A program made the position numbers and the translations under genes. DNA of 64,000 bases from Gp6-AA40 sp035571515 (GTDB lineage Bacteria > Acidobacteriota > Vicinamibacteria > Vicinamibacterales > UBA2999): NCBI GenBank assembly GCA_035571515.1, contig DATNCQ010000057.1, positions 41,705 through 105,704 on the forward strand, read 5' to 3'. Each line of letters begins with the position of its first letter. The stretch's first letter is position 1. Of this stretch, positions 5,013 to 13,589 are shown piece after piece. The notes under the pieces were generated by a model. The model made no database searches and was not told the origin of the DNA. It was given only the letters and a program-made list of their open reading frames with translations.

Positions 5013-7967
5013 TCACCGCGTCGGGACGAGTCGCTTCAGTTCTTCGGTCCAGTTCTGCACGACGATCAGGTTCGACGCCGTGCCGCCGCCTGCTTCCGTA
5101 TGGCCATTGCGGATGATCAGGAACCGTCCATCGGGGGCGATGTCGTACGGCCGAAAAGAGAGACTGGCGACCATTGCATCTTCGAACAACACCTGTGGAC
5201 GCCCGGCGACGAGTGTGGTCCCGGACTGCACCGGGACCGCAAGCATCTGCCGACCGTCCAGGCTGCCGAAGAACAGTTCCCGGCCGTCGCGCGACCAGAC
5301 TGGGACACGGCCGCCGCTCGTCGAGATCTGTTGCCGATTTCCGAGTTCCGGATATCGCTCGATGTAGATTTCCTCTCGACCGGAGACGTTCGAGTCGTAG
5401 GCCACCCACCCTCCCTCTGGAGAGACCGCCGGGTACCAGCTGCAAAACGCGCCTTTCATCAGCACGCTCGCGTCGGACGGGCGCTCGATCGCAATCTGCT
5501 CGATCGCACACTGATGGCTCGGTTGTACTTCGGTAAACAGAAGCTGTCTCCCGTCTGCCGACCAGCCGGCCGCTTGCAGATCGATGAGGTCCCTGGCACG
5601 CGCGAGGAGCCGCTCGTCGCTGCCGGTGCCATCCGCGGGCCGCCAGAACAGCTCCAGGTAGCCCGCTCGCCTCGACGTAAAGATGATGCGCTGCCCGTCG
5701 GGCGTCCAGAGCGGGCGCGTGTCCGGGGCGGGGTCGGTTGTCAGCCGGCTCAGTGTCGCGCGGGTGAGATCGTAGATCCAGACATCGTTCTGTGTGGCGA
5801 GCGCGAGCCGCGCGCCGTCGGGCGACACTCGGACGTCGCGGTACGAGTCGAGCGAGAGGCCAGGCAGCGGTGTGGCACGTCCCTGGCGATCCACCGATAC
5901 GATTGTCTGCTGGCCACCGCTACCGACCCCGCCTGGGACGTAGACCAGCGAGCCGTTGGCGGCCACCGCGACGTCAGCAGCGCCGAATCCGGTCGTCACC
6001 ACGCCCTCCAGTACTGGCGCAGGCGTCCCCACCACCTCCAGCCGTCCGAGATCGAATGCCACAGCGCGCAACGTCCCCATGACGCCGTAGACCAGATGCC
6101 CGGTCGACACGTAGTGCGCGTGGCTGCCGCCACGGATAAGTACCTTCGACGTGCCGGTCCGCAGATCCAGCAATGCAATCTGCGCGTTCTCGATGCTGCC
6201 GTTGGCCGGAGTAATCGTGAAGAGAACAGCCGCGGCTCCAGGCAGAAACTCGGGCCAGACGTGATCGCCTTCGCCGCGCTCGCGATCGGGCTTCGTGAGC
6301 ATGGTAGGCTCGCCTCCCGCCGCGGATACGCGTTGCAGGCCTGTTGTCGGTGCGTTCGTCGCGAAGATGACCGTGCCGTCCTCGCTCCACGTAGCACCGA
6401 GGGGTACTCCTTGGATAGCGCACAATGTCACTGGCAGTCCGCCCGTGATCGCTACTTTCTTCAGCAGAGATACGCCGTCGAAGAACCCGATCCACTTCCC
6501 GTCCGGCGAAGTGAACACGCCCTGTGGCGCGCCAAGGCCGCTCAGCACCTCGGGCTCGAGCTGGTTCAGCGCACGTACCAGCAACTGGTTGTTGCCGCGA
6601 TAGACGACGCGTGAACCGTCGGGCGTGATGGCGACGTCGCGCTCTTGGCCGGATAGCGTTAATGCAGTGGATCCCGACGTGGTGATCATCATGCGCACCA
6701 CCGCAGGCAGAGCGGGGCGCGTGGCGAACCACACCGCCGCACCCGTCACGGCGGCGACTACCAAGACCACGGTCGCCAACGCCGCGACGCGCAACGGCAG
6801 CAGCCTGCGTGGCAGCGGCGCGGGAGATGCCGTGCCGACCGGTGTCGCGAGGCTTTCGGCCTTATCCAGCACGAACAGGGCGGTTGAGATATCGCCCACA
6901 CGACGTCGGCGATCCTTGGTGAGGCAACCCTGAAGAAGCGTCCGAATCGCCGGTGGAATCTCGGAGGGGAGCGCCGACCAGTCGGGATCGATCTTCACGA
7001 CGTTGGCGAGCGTGTCCCTGACGTCTTCACCGCAGAACGGACGCTTGCCTGTGAGCATCTCGTACAGTACACACCCGAAGGCCCAGATGTCGCTGCGCTT
7101 GTCGGCCTCGCGTCCCTTCGCCTGCTCCGGCGCCATGTACGCCGCGGTGCCCAATAACACACCGACGCCAGTCATCGTCGCGGGTGACCTGATCGTTGGA
7201 GACGCCGTGACGTCAGCGCGATGGCCGGGGGCGGATTCCGAGTGCGCGATCTTCGCGAGGCCGAAGTCCAGCACCTTCACCGTGCCGTCGGGTGTGACCT
7301 TGATGTTGGCAGGCTTGAGGTCCCGGTGAATGATTCCGGTCTCGTGCGCCGCTTCGAGCGCGTCCGCGATCTGCTTCGCAATCGCCAGCGCGTCGTCGAG
7401 CGGAATCGGTCCACGTGTAATCCGATCCGCGAGCGTTTCACCTTCCACGAGTTCGAGCATGAGCGCGTGGGTCTCACCGTCGGCTTCCTCGACACCGTAG
7501 ATCGCGCCGATGTGCGGATGATTCATGGCGGCGAGCATCCGCGCCTCGCGCTCAAAGCGCGACAGGCGCTCTGGATCGCTGGTGAAGACGCGAGGTAAGA
7601 CCTTGATCGCGACGGCGCGTCCAAGTTTGGTGTCGCGGGCGCGATACACCTCGCCCATCGCACCCGCGGCTAAGAGCGAGAGAACTTCGAATCCCTCAAT
7701 CTGCGGAGCTGACGAACCCAATCCCACATCCCCAGTGCCCGCTCCCGCCTGAGGCCCGTCCCCCGCCATCGCCCGGACGGCAATATTCACAGCGGGCGTC
7801 TCCAGAAACCCCTGGCTCATCTCGTGTGCGAGTAGCGATTCCACTTCCAGCCGCAACGCGTCATCACCTGCGCACGCCTCGCGCAAGAACGGGCCCCGTT
7901 CACTCGCGGCTCGCTGAAGCGCGGCGTGGCACAGACGCTCGGTTTCTTCCCACCGACTACTCGTCAT
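5013..7967 (-). CDS. membrane Ser/Thr protein kinase with PD40/TolB-like beta-propeller sensor
   Basis: This 984-residue protein has three parts. Residues 1-90 are a cytoplasmic lead typical of acidobacterial kinases. Residues 92-360 are a PknB-type kinase with glycine loop AGAMGEVYRA (101-110), Lys122 in VAIKV, catalytic HRDLKPAN, DFGLAK and MAPEQ. One membrane helix follows at about 395-415, then an outside region of repeated PD40/WD40-like blades (for example SPDGKWIGFF, TPDGQRIIF, SADGRQLLF, SPEGGWVAYDSN) to the end. The ATG at 7967 overlaps the stop of the sigma gene as ATGA, which favours this start over one 12 codons upstream. It probably senses an envelope or periplasmic cue and phosphorylates partners, perhaps controlling the coupled sigma factor. 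It is carried on the island. Confidence 0.93.
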   Translation of the reverse strand: MTSSRWEETERLCHAALQRAASERGPFLREACAGDDALRLEVESLLAHEMSQGFLETPAVNIAVRAMAGDGPQAGAGTGDVGLGSSAPQIEGFEVLSLLAAGAMGEVYRARDTKLGRAVAIKVLPRVFTSDPERLSRFEREARMLAAMNHPHIGAIYGVEEADGETHALMLELVEGETLADRITRGPIPLDDALAIAKQIADALEAAHETGIIHRDLKPANIKVTPDGTVKVLDFGLAKIAHSESAPGHRADVTASPTIRSPATMTGVGVLLGTAAYMAPEQAKGREADKRSDIWAFGCVLYEMLTGKRPFCGEDVRDTLANVVKIDPDWSALPSEIPPAIRTLLQGCLTKDRRRRVGDISTALFVLDKAESLATPVGTASPAPLPRRLLPLRVAALATVVLVVAAVTGAAVWFATRPALPAVVRMMITTSGSTALTLSGQERDVAITPDGSRVVYRGNNQLLVRALNQLEPEVLSGLGAPQGVFTSPDGKWIGFFDGVSLLKKVAITGGLPVTLCAIQGVPLGATWSEDGTVIFATNAPTTGLQRVSAAGGEPTMLTKPDRERGEGDHVWPEFLPGAAAVLFTITPANGSIENAQIALLDLRTGTSKVLIRGGSHAHYVSTGHLVYGVMGTLRAVAFDLGRLEVVGTPAPVLEGVVTTGFGAADVAVAANGSLVYVPGGVGSGGQQTIVSVDRQGRATPLPGLSLDSYRDVRVSPDGARLALATQNDVWIYDLTRATLSRLTTDPAPDTRPLWTPDGQRIIFTSRRAGYLELFWRPADGTGSDERLLARARDLIDLQAAGWSADGRQLLFTEVQPSHQCAIEQIAIERPSDASVLMKGAFCSWYPAVSPEGGWVAYDSNVSGREEIYIERYPELGNRQQISTSGGRVPVWSRDGRELFFGSLDGRQMLAVPVQSGTTLVAGRPQVLFEDAMVASLSFRPYDIAPDGRFLIIRNGHTEAGGGTASNLIVVQNWTEELKRLVPTR

Positions 7968-8542
7968 GGGTTGTCCCGTCGGTTGAGCTCGCGATGCAAC
8001 CACAGTTTGGCCATCTTCCAGTCCCGCATCACGGTTTCAGGAGAAACGTGCAGAGCTTCAGCAGTCTCCTCCACACTCAGCCCGCCGAAGAATCGCATCT
8101 CCACTACCTGACTCTTGCGAGCGTCAACGACGGCCAACGCCGCCAATGCGTCATCGAGGGCGATCAGCGTGTCGCTTTTCTCGTCCGATATCTCCAACGC
8201 GTTGTCGAGCGTCACTTTTGCCGCGTCGCCGCCACGCTTCTGGTAATGACGCGAACGCGCGAAGTCCACCAGGATCCGTCGCATGAGACGTGCGGACATC
8301 GCAAAGAAGTGAGTGCGGTTCTGCCACTGTACCTTCCTGACATCGATTAGCCGCAGGTACGCCTCGTTTACGAGCGCCGTCGCCTGAAGCGTGTGCCCGG
8401 CACGCTCGGCGTGCATATGCCACTGCGCCAGACGGCGCAGCTCTCCATGAACGAGTGGAACAAGCCGCTGGAATGCGGCCTCATCTCCGTCACCCCACGC
8501 CAGGAGAAGCAGGGTGACCTCATTGGCCGAGGGTGCCGTCAC
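7964..8542 (-). CDS. ECF RNA polymerase sigma factor (TIGR02999-like)
   Basis: This 192-residue sigma factor directs RNA polymerase to a specific promoter set. Region 2 is seen at about 15-90 (LVPLVHGELRRLAQWHMH, then NEAYLRLIDVRKVQWQNRTHFF and MRRILVDFARSRHYQKRGG), and region 4 at 125-185 with helix-turn-helix GGLSVEETAEALHVSPETV and MRDWKMAKLWLHREL. The LIDVRKVQWQNRTHFF signature is typical of the TIGR02999 group, which often lies beside Ser/Thr kinases in Acidobacteria and Planctomycetes. The start is GTG 8542 with AAGGAAAG upstream. No anti-sigma gene is present; the overlapping kinase is the likely controller, though this is inference from neighbourhood. Confidence 0.92.
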   Translation of the reverse strand: MTAPSANEVTLLLLAWGDGDEAAFQRLVPLVHGELRRLAQWHMHAERAGHTLQATALVNEAYLRLIDVRKVQWQNRTHFFAMSARLMRRILVDFARSRHYQKRGGDAAKVTLDNALEISDEKSDTLIALDDALAALAVVDARKSQVVEMRFFGGLSVEETAEALHVSPETVMRDWKMAKLWLHRELNRRDNP

Positions 8543-8735
8543 GCTTTCCTTTCCTACGTCACGCCGCGCTTCCGGCCCTGTTGCTGAATGGGGTCAATTC
8601 TACGCTCCGCCGGCGCCCCCCAGCAGATAACCGACACCTTCCCGACCCGATGTTTTCACGCCTGTTCTGCGTGCTTTGAGCTCGTGCCAGTTTTCGCCGT
8701 CCGTTCCCGCATCTCTGAACGAGGGGAAACGCGGC

Positions 8736-9290
8736 ATGACGCAGATAACACGGCAACTGATGGTCGGCTTGATGATGACGGGGTTGGTATGCGGCGCACG
8801 CCCAACGCGCGCGGACGATGTGGATGGAGAGACCATCAAACACGTCCGCTCGAGCAACGCCTCAATCGTCGCGCTGATCAGCCTGGCGGGTCAGCAGTCA
8901 AAGACTTTCCGCGGTCTCACTGAAACCATCGACGCCAGCAGTGGCATCGTGTACGTCGAGACTGGTCAATGCGGACGCGCTGTACAGGCGTGCTTGGTTT
9001 CAGTGACGACCGATGGTCGCGGGCATCGTTTTCTGCAGATCCACGTCACCAATGGAAAGGCCGACTGGGACCTCATGGGATCGATCGGTCACGAGCTTCG
9101 GCACGCGATCGAGGTACTGAGCAATCCGACGGTGACCAACACTGCCAGCTTGTTCTACTTCTATCAGCATCTGGATTCGACGAGGGGCGTCCTGACGCCA
9201 TTCGAGACGGAGGCGGCAGTTGGCGCGGGTGCAGCGGTCCGCGCTGAGGTGCAGAAGTACCGCAGGCTGAATTTCCCGAAGCCTGAATAG
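8736..9290 (+). CDS. secreted protein with HEXXH motif, function unknown
   Basis: This 184-residue protein has an N-terminal export signal of about 27 residues ending near TRADD. The body contains GSIGHELRHAIEVL, an HEXXH zinc-protease-type motif in a predicted helix, and a glutamate further on (TPFETEAA) that could be the third ligand. The start ATG 8736 follows GAGGGG; an in-frame start 20 codons upstream would spoil the signal peptide. It is divergent from the sigma/kinase pair and is the last gene before the right attachment site. It may be a small zinc metalloprotease and a target of the adjacent sigma factor. Both suggestions are inference. Confidence 0.75.
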   Translation: MTQITRQLMVGLMMTGLVCGARPTRADDVDGETIKHVRSSNASIVALISLAGQQSKTFRGLTETIDASSGIVYVETGQCGRAVQACLVSVTTDGRGHRFLQIHVTNGKADWDLMGSIGHELRHAIEVLSNPTVTNTASLFYFYQHLDSTRGVLTPFETEAAVGAGAAVRAEVQKYRRLNFPKPE

Positions 9291-9591
9291 TCGCAGACCG
9301 AGGAGTGAACACGTTCCGGTCTTGGGGAGGACCTGATGACGGTTCGGGAGGGCGGGGATCGCGTCGCCGCCTGCTTTCGAGGCGGCGGGAACCTCCCCCG
9401 CGCCAGACAGCGGCGGGAACTGGTCAACCCGGTTCCCGCCTCCTCCAAGATGCCTCCAGAAATCTGGTCGATTTGAGCCGATCCGAGTGGACACCAGTGG
9501 AAGCCCGGGAGCAGCCTAAATCGCAGCGTGGCAACAACATCGATCAGAAGTCGTACGTCGTCAAGAAGTTGCCGATACCCGCGATTTCGAA

Positions 9592-9620
9592 TTCGACTCC
9601 CGCCGCCTCCACCAACCTTC
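9592..9620 (+). repeat. right attachment site (attR)
   Basis: Exact 29-bp copy of the ssrA 3' end found at 948-976. Flanking bases differ on both sides, so the match ends sharply. It is not a tRNA or tmRNA gene in itself, since only the T-arm and acceptor strand are present. Confidence 0.9.
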
Positions 9621-9682
9621 GCTCCGGTGCCACGCGAAGGTTGTCCCCCGTAGCGCGTAGCGCGAAGGGGGACCAAGCGATC

Positions 9683-9706
9683 GTGGGGTCCGCCTTCAGG
9701 CGGACC
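9683..9706 (+). repeat. REP-like palindrome with GTGG foot
   Basis: TCGTGGGGTCC.. arm: foot GTGG (9683-9686), then the perfect 8-bp hairpin GGTCCGCC-TTCA-GGCGGACC (9687-9706). It sits between attR and the next chromosomal gene. Confidence 0.55.
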
Positions 9707-9722
9707 GACCTGCAAGTTCTGC

Positions 9723-11660
9723 TCATCTGAACGTCACGTCCACATCGCGCTCTTCCAGCCTGATCTTTTCCTGTCGTTGTTCTCCTGCGCCGCGCAGCTC
9801 GATCACGTAGTCGCCCGGCGGCAGCGGGCCGAGCGAGAGTCGGCCAGGCGGTTCGATGCCGCGATCCGACGCACCGTCGAGCAGCGCGTCCATCGTCTGT
9901 CCTTTGTCATTCAGGACACGAACGATGAGCCGACTCGAGGCAGCCGGCAGTTGGACGTTGACCAATGCTCGATAGCCTGGTGAAAGCCTCAGGAGCGCGC
10001 CGGCAGTCCGACTGTCTTGGGAAATGCGTACCGTCGATGCCACGTAACCGTTCGCGAACGCCGTCACGCCGACGATGCCCGGCGGAGCATCGGGAAATGT
10101 CACGACTCCGTTCGCATCGGTCACATCGAGCTGCGGCGCCCACAGCGGGTTTTGCGGCGCGACTTCCACTACGGCGCCGGCTACGCCTTCGCCCGTTGCG
10201 GTCACGACGCGTACCCGTAGTCTCATGTCGGGCAGTGGCGCGAGCGCGACGTCGTGAATGACGCCTGGCGGCTCTGGTAGTGGCTCCTCGACCGCCTGGA
10301 ATCCAGGCGCAGTCACTGTGAGTATCCCCGCGTTGGTGCCGACGCCTTCGAGCAGCCCCTCCCCGAGGATCGTCGCCGTTGCTTCGGAGCGGCCGCCGCC
10401 TTCGATCGTCCAGGTGATGAATGCCCGCGGCACCGGCTCCCGCGTAACGGCGTTGACGACGCGAACCGGCAGGACGCCGTCGGGGACGGACACGGCGATT
10501 TCTCCCCCGTCCCTCGGGACGTCGACGCGCCTCACGTACAGCGAGTTGGCGAAGTGCACCGCGATATCGGCCGGACCTGGCGGAAAGCTCGTGAGCGCGA
10601 CACGCCCGTCGGCACCGGTCGTGCCGCGGCACCTTGACGTGGTCAGCGACGCTGCGATCAGGGACGGCATTCCCCGTCCCGCCAGGATCGTCGGCGACGC
10701 GGACGGCGGGTTGTCCGGTTGGGCCGTGACCACGACACCCTTCGCCGGGCCAGCCGGCGACGAAATCCGAAACGTCGCTGTGCCCGCAACGACGATGCGA
10801 ATGTTGGCGGTGCCCGTGGCGGGCACCGTGATGGTCCGCGCGAGCGAGAGATACTGAGTCGCGCAGCGCTCCAGCGTCGCGGTGCGTAGACGATAGCGTC
10901 CCGCCGCCAGCCGCTCGAAGGTCGCCCGTCCCTCTGCGTTCGTTGTCAGGATCGGGAAGCGCAGCGGCGATAGAGGCAGCAGGTCTTCGAGCAGCACGAC
11001 GTGATCTGGCACCGGCTCGCCTGACGCGTCGAGCACGTCGACGTGAAGCGTGGAGCCCGGCTGAATGACGATCGTTCCGCCGTCGAGCAGTGGTGCCGCG
11101 CCGGTGACGGAGACATTCGGGAGGCGCGTCTGCCCGTAGCCTGGCGTGTCGAGTGCCTGCGTCGTCGTGCCGTGCGACAGCGGACCAATCCGTGTCGCTC
11201 CATCGGCGTCGGGCTCGATCGTGGGTGCGTCCGACGCCTCGAGGAGCGGAGCGCCGCTCCCGTCGAACGAAAGCTGCCGGATGAACGGCGCGGCGATGGG
11301 CTCACCAGCGGGAGAGACAAACCGTACGCGGTAATAGGTCGCAGGCTCGAGATGGATCACGGGCAGGCGCAGCGTTCTCGAGGTCGGTAGCGTGACGCGG
11401 AACCGGTACGGCGCGAACCCCTGCACGCTGATGGCGACGCGAAAGACGCCAGCTCGCTCCGCAGGGATGCGGAAACGACCGCTCCTCTCGATGGTGGTCG
11501 ACGCGGACCTCCCAGCTGACGCGGACATGACCGTTCCGCCCGATACCGGGACATCGCCGGGCGCGAGCACATAGCCGCTGATGCCGGGCTCATCGGCCGC
11601 GCCTTGCGACACCAGCGTGCATGGCACGAGGAGGAACGCGAGCAGAACAAGTCGGCGCAT
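9723..11660 (-). CDS. secreted carboxypeptidase-regulatory-like multi-domain protein
   Basis: This 645-residue protein begins with a signal peptide (MRRLVLLAFLLVPCTLV, cleavage near QGA-AD) and is then a chain of Ig-like carboxypeptidase-regulatory repeats. ISGYVLAPGDVPVSGG near residue 28 is the first; later ones show the same G-x-V..G-x-Y/F rhythm (RATFERLAAGRYRLRT, DANGVVTFPDAPPGIVGVTAFA, LSLGPLPPGDYVIEL). There is no catalytic domain, anchor or TonB plug, so it is probably a periplasmic or surface binding protein. It is the first chromosomal gene right of the island and is divergent from the oxalate operon. A TTGACT (11700-11695) with a weak -10 lies upstream. Substrate unknown. Confidence 0.75.
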   Translation of the reverse strand: MRRLVLLAFLLVPCTLVSQGAADEPGISGYVLAPGDVPVSGGTVMSASAGRSASTTIERSGRFRIPAERAGVFRVAISVQGFAPYRFRVTLPTSRTLRLPVIHLEPATYYRVRFVSPAGEPIAAPFIRQLSFDGSGAPLLEASDAPTIEPDADGATRIGPLSHGTTTQALDTPGYGQTRLPNVSVTGAAPLLDGGTIVIQPGSTLHVDVLDASGEPVPDHVVLLEDLLPLSPLRFPILTTNAEGRATFERLAAGRYRLRTATLERCATQYLSLARTITVPATGTANIRIVVAGTATFRISSPAGPAKGVVVTAQPDNPPSASPTILAGRGMPSLIAASLTTSRCRGTTGADGRVALTSFPPGPADIAVHFANSLYVRRVDVPRDGGEIAVSVPDGVLPVRVVNAVTREPVPRAFITWTIEGGGRSEATATILGEGLLEGVGTNAGILTVTAPGFQAVEEPLPEPPGVIHDVALAPLPDMRLRVRVVTATGEGVAGAVVEVAPQNPLWAPQLDVTDANGVVTFPDAPPGIVGVTAFANGYVASTVRISQDSRTAGALLRLSPGYRALVNVQLPAASSRLIVRVLNDKGQTMDALLDGASDRGIEPPGRLSLGPLPPGDYVIELRGAGEQRQEKIRLEERDVDVTFR

Positions 11661-11710
11661 GCCCGTTTGCAGTGTGACGAAGCGACTCGCGGCAAGTCAA
11701 CTCGCCATGA

Positions 11711-11740
11711 TTGGCGCTCTGCAACGGAGACCCGTATACT
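11711..11740 (+). promoter_or_regulatory. candidate promoter of the oxalyl-CoA decarboxylase operon
   Basis: TTGGCG (11711-11716), an 18-bp spacer and TATACT (11735-11740) match sigma-70 elements, about 50 bases before the ATG at 11793. Confidence 0.5.
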
Positions 11741-11792
11741 TCCGCGTGCCCGAAGCGATCCCAACCTTCCGCTCCAGCCTATGGAGGACAGC

Positions 11793-13538
11793 ATGTTAGA
11801 GACCGCAGCCCGCCCCGCCGATGCCACTGCCGCCGAAGCCGAGCGGAAGCTGACGGACGGCTTTCACCTCGTCATCGATGCCCTCACGCTCAACGGCTTC
11901 AGGACGATTTATGGCGTGCCTGGCATCCCGATTACCGATTTCGGCCGTCTGGCACAGGCCGCGGGCATGCGCGTGATCTCGTTCCGGCACGAGCAGCACG
12001 CCGGCAACGCAGCGGCGATTGCCGGCTACCTGACGAAAAAGCCCGGCATCTGTCTCACGGTGTCGGCGCCCGGCTTTCTCAACGGGCTGACCGCGCTGGC
12101 CAATGCCACGACCAACTGCTTTCCGATGATCCTGATCAGCGGCTCGTCCGAGCGCGAGATCATCGACCTGCAGCAGGGCGACTACGAAGAGATGGACCAA
12201 CTGGCGATCGCCAAGCCGCTCTGCAAGGCGGCCTTCCGCGTGCTGCATGCCGCCGACATCGGCATCGGCGTGGCGCGCGCGATCCGCGCAGCTGTTTCAG
12301 GGCGTCCCGGCGGCGTCTATCTCGATCTGCCGGCCAAACTTTTCTCGCAGGTGATTGACGCAGAGGCTGGGGCCCGGTCGCTCGTCAAGGTCGTCGACCC
12401 GGCGCCGGCCCAACTTCCCGCGCCGGCCGCTGTCACGCGTGCGCTCGATCTGCTGAAGGGCGCCAGGCGCCCGCTGATTATTCTCGGCAAGGGCGCCGCC
12501 TACGCGCAGGCGGACGATCAGATCCGCGCCCTGGTCGAAAAGAGCGGCATACCGTTCCTGCCGATGAGCATGGCCAAGGGGCTTTTGCCTGACACACATC
12601 CGCAGTGCGCGGGCGCGGCGCGGTCGACGGTGCTGAAAGACTCCGACGTGGTAATGCTGATCGGCGCGCGCCTCAACTGGCTCTTGTCGCACGGCAAGGG
12701 CAAGACCTGGGGTGAGCCGGGATCGAAAAAATTCATCCAGATCGACATCGAGCCCAGGGAGATGGACAGCAACGTCGAGATCGTCGCTCCGGTCGTGGGC
12801 GACATCGGCTCCTGCGTATCGGCGCTTCTCGAGGGCATGGGCAGCACGTGGCCGGCTCCGCCGGCAGATTGGACGAACGCGGTCAAGGCGAAGAAGGACG
12901 AGAACATCGCCAAGATGGCGCCGAGGCTGACGAAGACGTCGGCGCCGATGGACTTCCACAGTGCCCTCGGTGCACTGCGCACCGTCATCAAGGAGCGGCC
13001 GGACGCGATCCTTGTCAACGAAGGCGCCAACACCCTGGATCTCGCGCGCGGTGTCATCGACATGTATCAACCGCGCAAACGGCTGGACGTTGGCACCTGG
13101 GGCGTGATGGGCATCGGAATGGGCTTTGCCGTCGCGGCCGCCGTGGAGACCGGGAAACCCGTGCTCGCGGTCGAAGGCGACAGCGCCTTCGGGTTCTCCG
13201 GCATGGAAGTGGAAACGATTTGCCGCTACAACCTGCCCGTCTGCATCGTCGTCTTCAACAACAACGGCATCTATCGCGGGACCGACGTCAATCCCAGTGG
13301 CGGCTCGGACGTTGCGACAACCGTTTTCGTCAAGGACGCGCGCTACGACAAGATGATCGAAGCCTTCGGCGGCGTCGGGGTCCATGTGACCACGCCCGAC
13401 GAGTTGAGCCGGGCGGTCAACACGGCGATGGACTCCGGCAGGCCGACCCTCATCAACGCGGTGATCGACCCATCGGCCGGCACCGAGAGCGGTAGCATCG
13501 GCAAACTCAACCCGCAGAGCGTGGTTCGCAAGAAGTAA
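11793..13538 (+). CDS. oxc: oxalyl-CoA decarboxylase
   Basis: This 581-residue thiamine-diphosphate enzyme splits oxalyl-CoA to formyl-CoA and CO2 in oxalate breakdown. Evidence: the N-terminal Pyr domain with catalytic Glu67 in RHEQHAGNAAAIAGYL; GSSEREIIDLQQGDYEEMDQ, which is characteristic of Oxc; a central nucleotide-fold domain that in this family binds ADP; and the PP domain with the cofactor motif from GDSAFGFSG to NNN (462-491) followed by GIYRG. Length fits the family (about 565-590). The start ATG 11793 sits behind GGAGGA; an ATG four codons upstream overlaps that site. It is followed after 51 bp by an acyl-CoA synthetase, so the two likely work together. Confidence 0.95.
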   Translation: MLETAARPADATAAEAERKLTDGFHLVIDALTLNGFRTIYGVPGIPITDFGRLAQAAGMRVISFRHEQHAGNAAAIAGYLTKKPGICLTVSAPGFLNGLTALANATTNCFPMILISGSSEREIIDLQQGDYEEMDQLAIAKPLCKAAFRVLHAADIGIGVARAIRAAVSGRPGGVYLDLPAKLFSQVIDAEAGARSLVKVVDPAPAQLPAPAAVTRALDLLKGARRPLIILGKGAAYAQADDQIRALVEKSGIPFLPMSMAKGLLPDTHPQCAGAARSTVLKDSDVVMLIGARLNWLLSHGKGKTWGEPGSKKFIQIDIEPREMDSNVEIVAPVVGDIGSCVSALLEGMGSTWPAPPADWTNAVKAKKDENIAKMAPRLTKTSAPMDFHSALGALRTVIKERPDAILVNEGANTLDLARGVIDMYQPRKRLDVGTWGVMGIGMGFAVAAAVETGKPVLAVEGDSAFGFSGMEVETICRYNLPVCIVVFNNNGIYRGTDVNPSGGSDVATTVFVKDARYDKMIEAFGGVGVHVTTPDELSRAVNTAMDSGRPTLINAVIDPSAGTESGSIGKLNPQSVVRKK

Positions 13539-13589
13539 CACGGGCGACGCAAGCAGGAGTCGCCGTGACTGGTGCGCGCGAGGACCAAA

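Larger units (their letters stand above)
948..9620. mobile_element. ssrA-integrated genomic island, about 8.7 kb
   Basis: The island is bounded by a 29-bp perfect direct repeat and has a tyrosine integrase gene 19 bp inside the left repeat, reading towards it, as in many phage-like islands. Cargo in order: integrase and a small helix-turn-helix protein; a broken DUF433 gene; a DUF433/DUF5615 toxin-antitoxin pair; 1.2 kb of non-coding structured repeats; an ECF sigma factor coupled to a membrane Ser/Thr kinase; and a secreted HEXXH protein. No replication, conjugation, capsid or terminase gene was seen, so it is either an integrative element that needs help to move or a decayed one. The boundaries are seen directly; past mobility is inferred. 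Confidence 0.87.
9291..9722. other. right end of the island and chromosomal junction
   Basis: Contains the right attachment repeat (9592-9620), a REP-like palindrome (9683-9706), and an inverted repeat GGCGGGAACC / GGTTCCCGCC (around 9384-9438) inside the island that could be a hairpin after the HEXXH gene or a recombinase arm site. No coding frame is convincing. Confidence 0.5.

Noticed and set aside
4662..6614. A 650-codon plus-strand open frame across the repeat region and the kinase gene
   Set aside because: It is antisense to the kinase propeller and has no domain, signal or ribosome site.
9592..9620. A possible second tRNA/tmRNA end at the right island border
   Set aside because: Only the T-arm and acceptor 3' strand are present. 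It is the duplicated attachment core, not an RNA gene.
948..9620. Defence system, phage structural or conjugation genes in the island
   Set aside because: None was recognised. The only module of that general kind is the DUF433/DUF5615 pair, which is better described as toxin-antitoxin.
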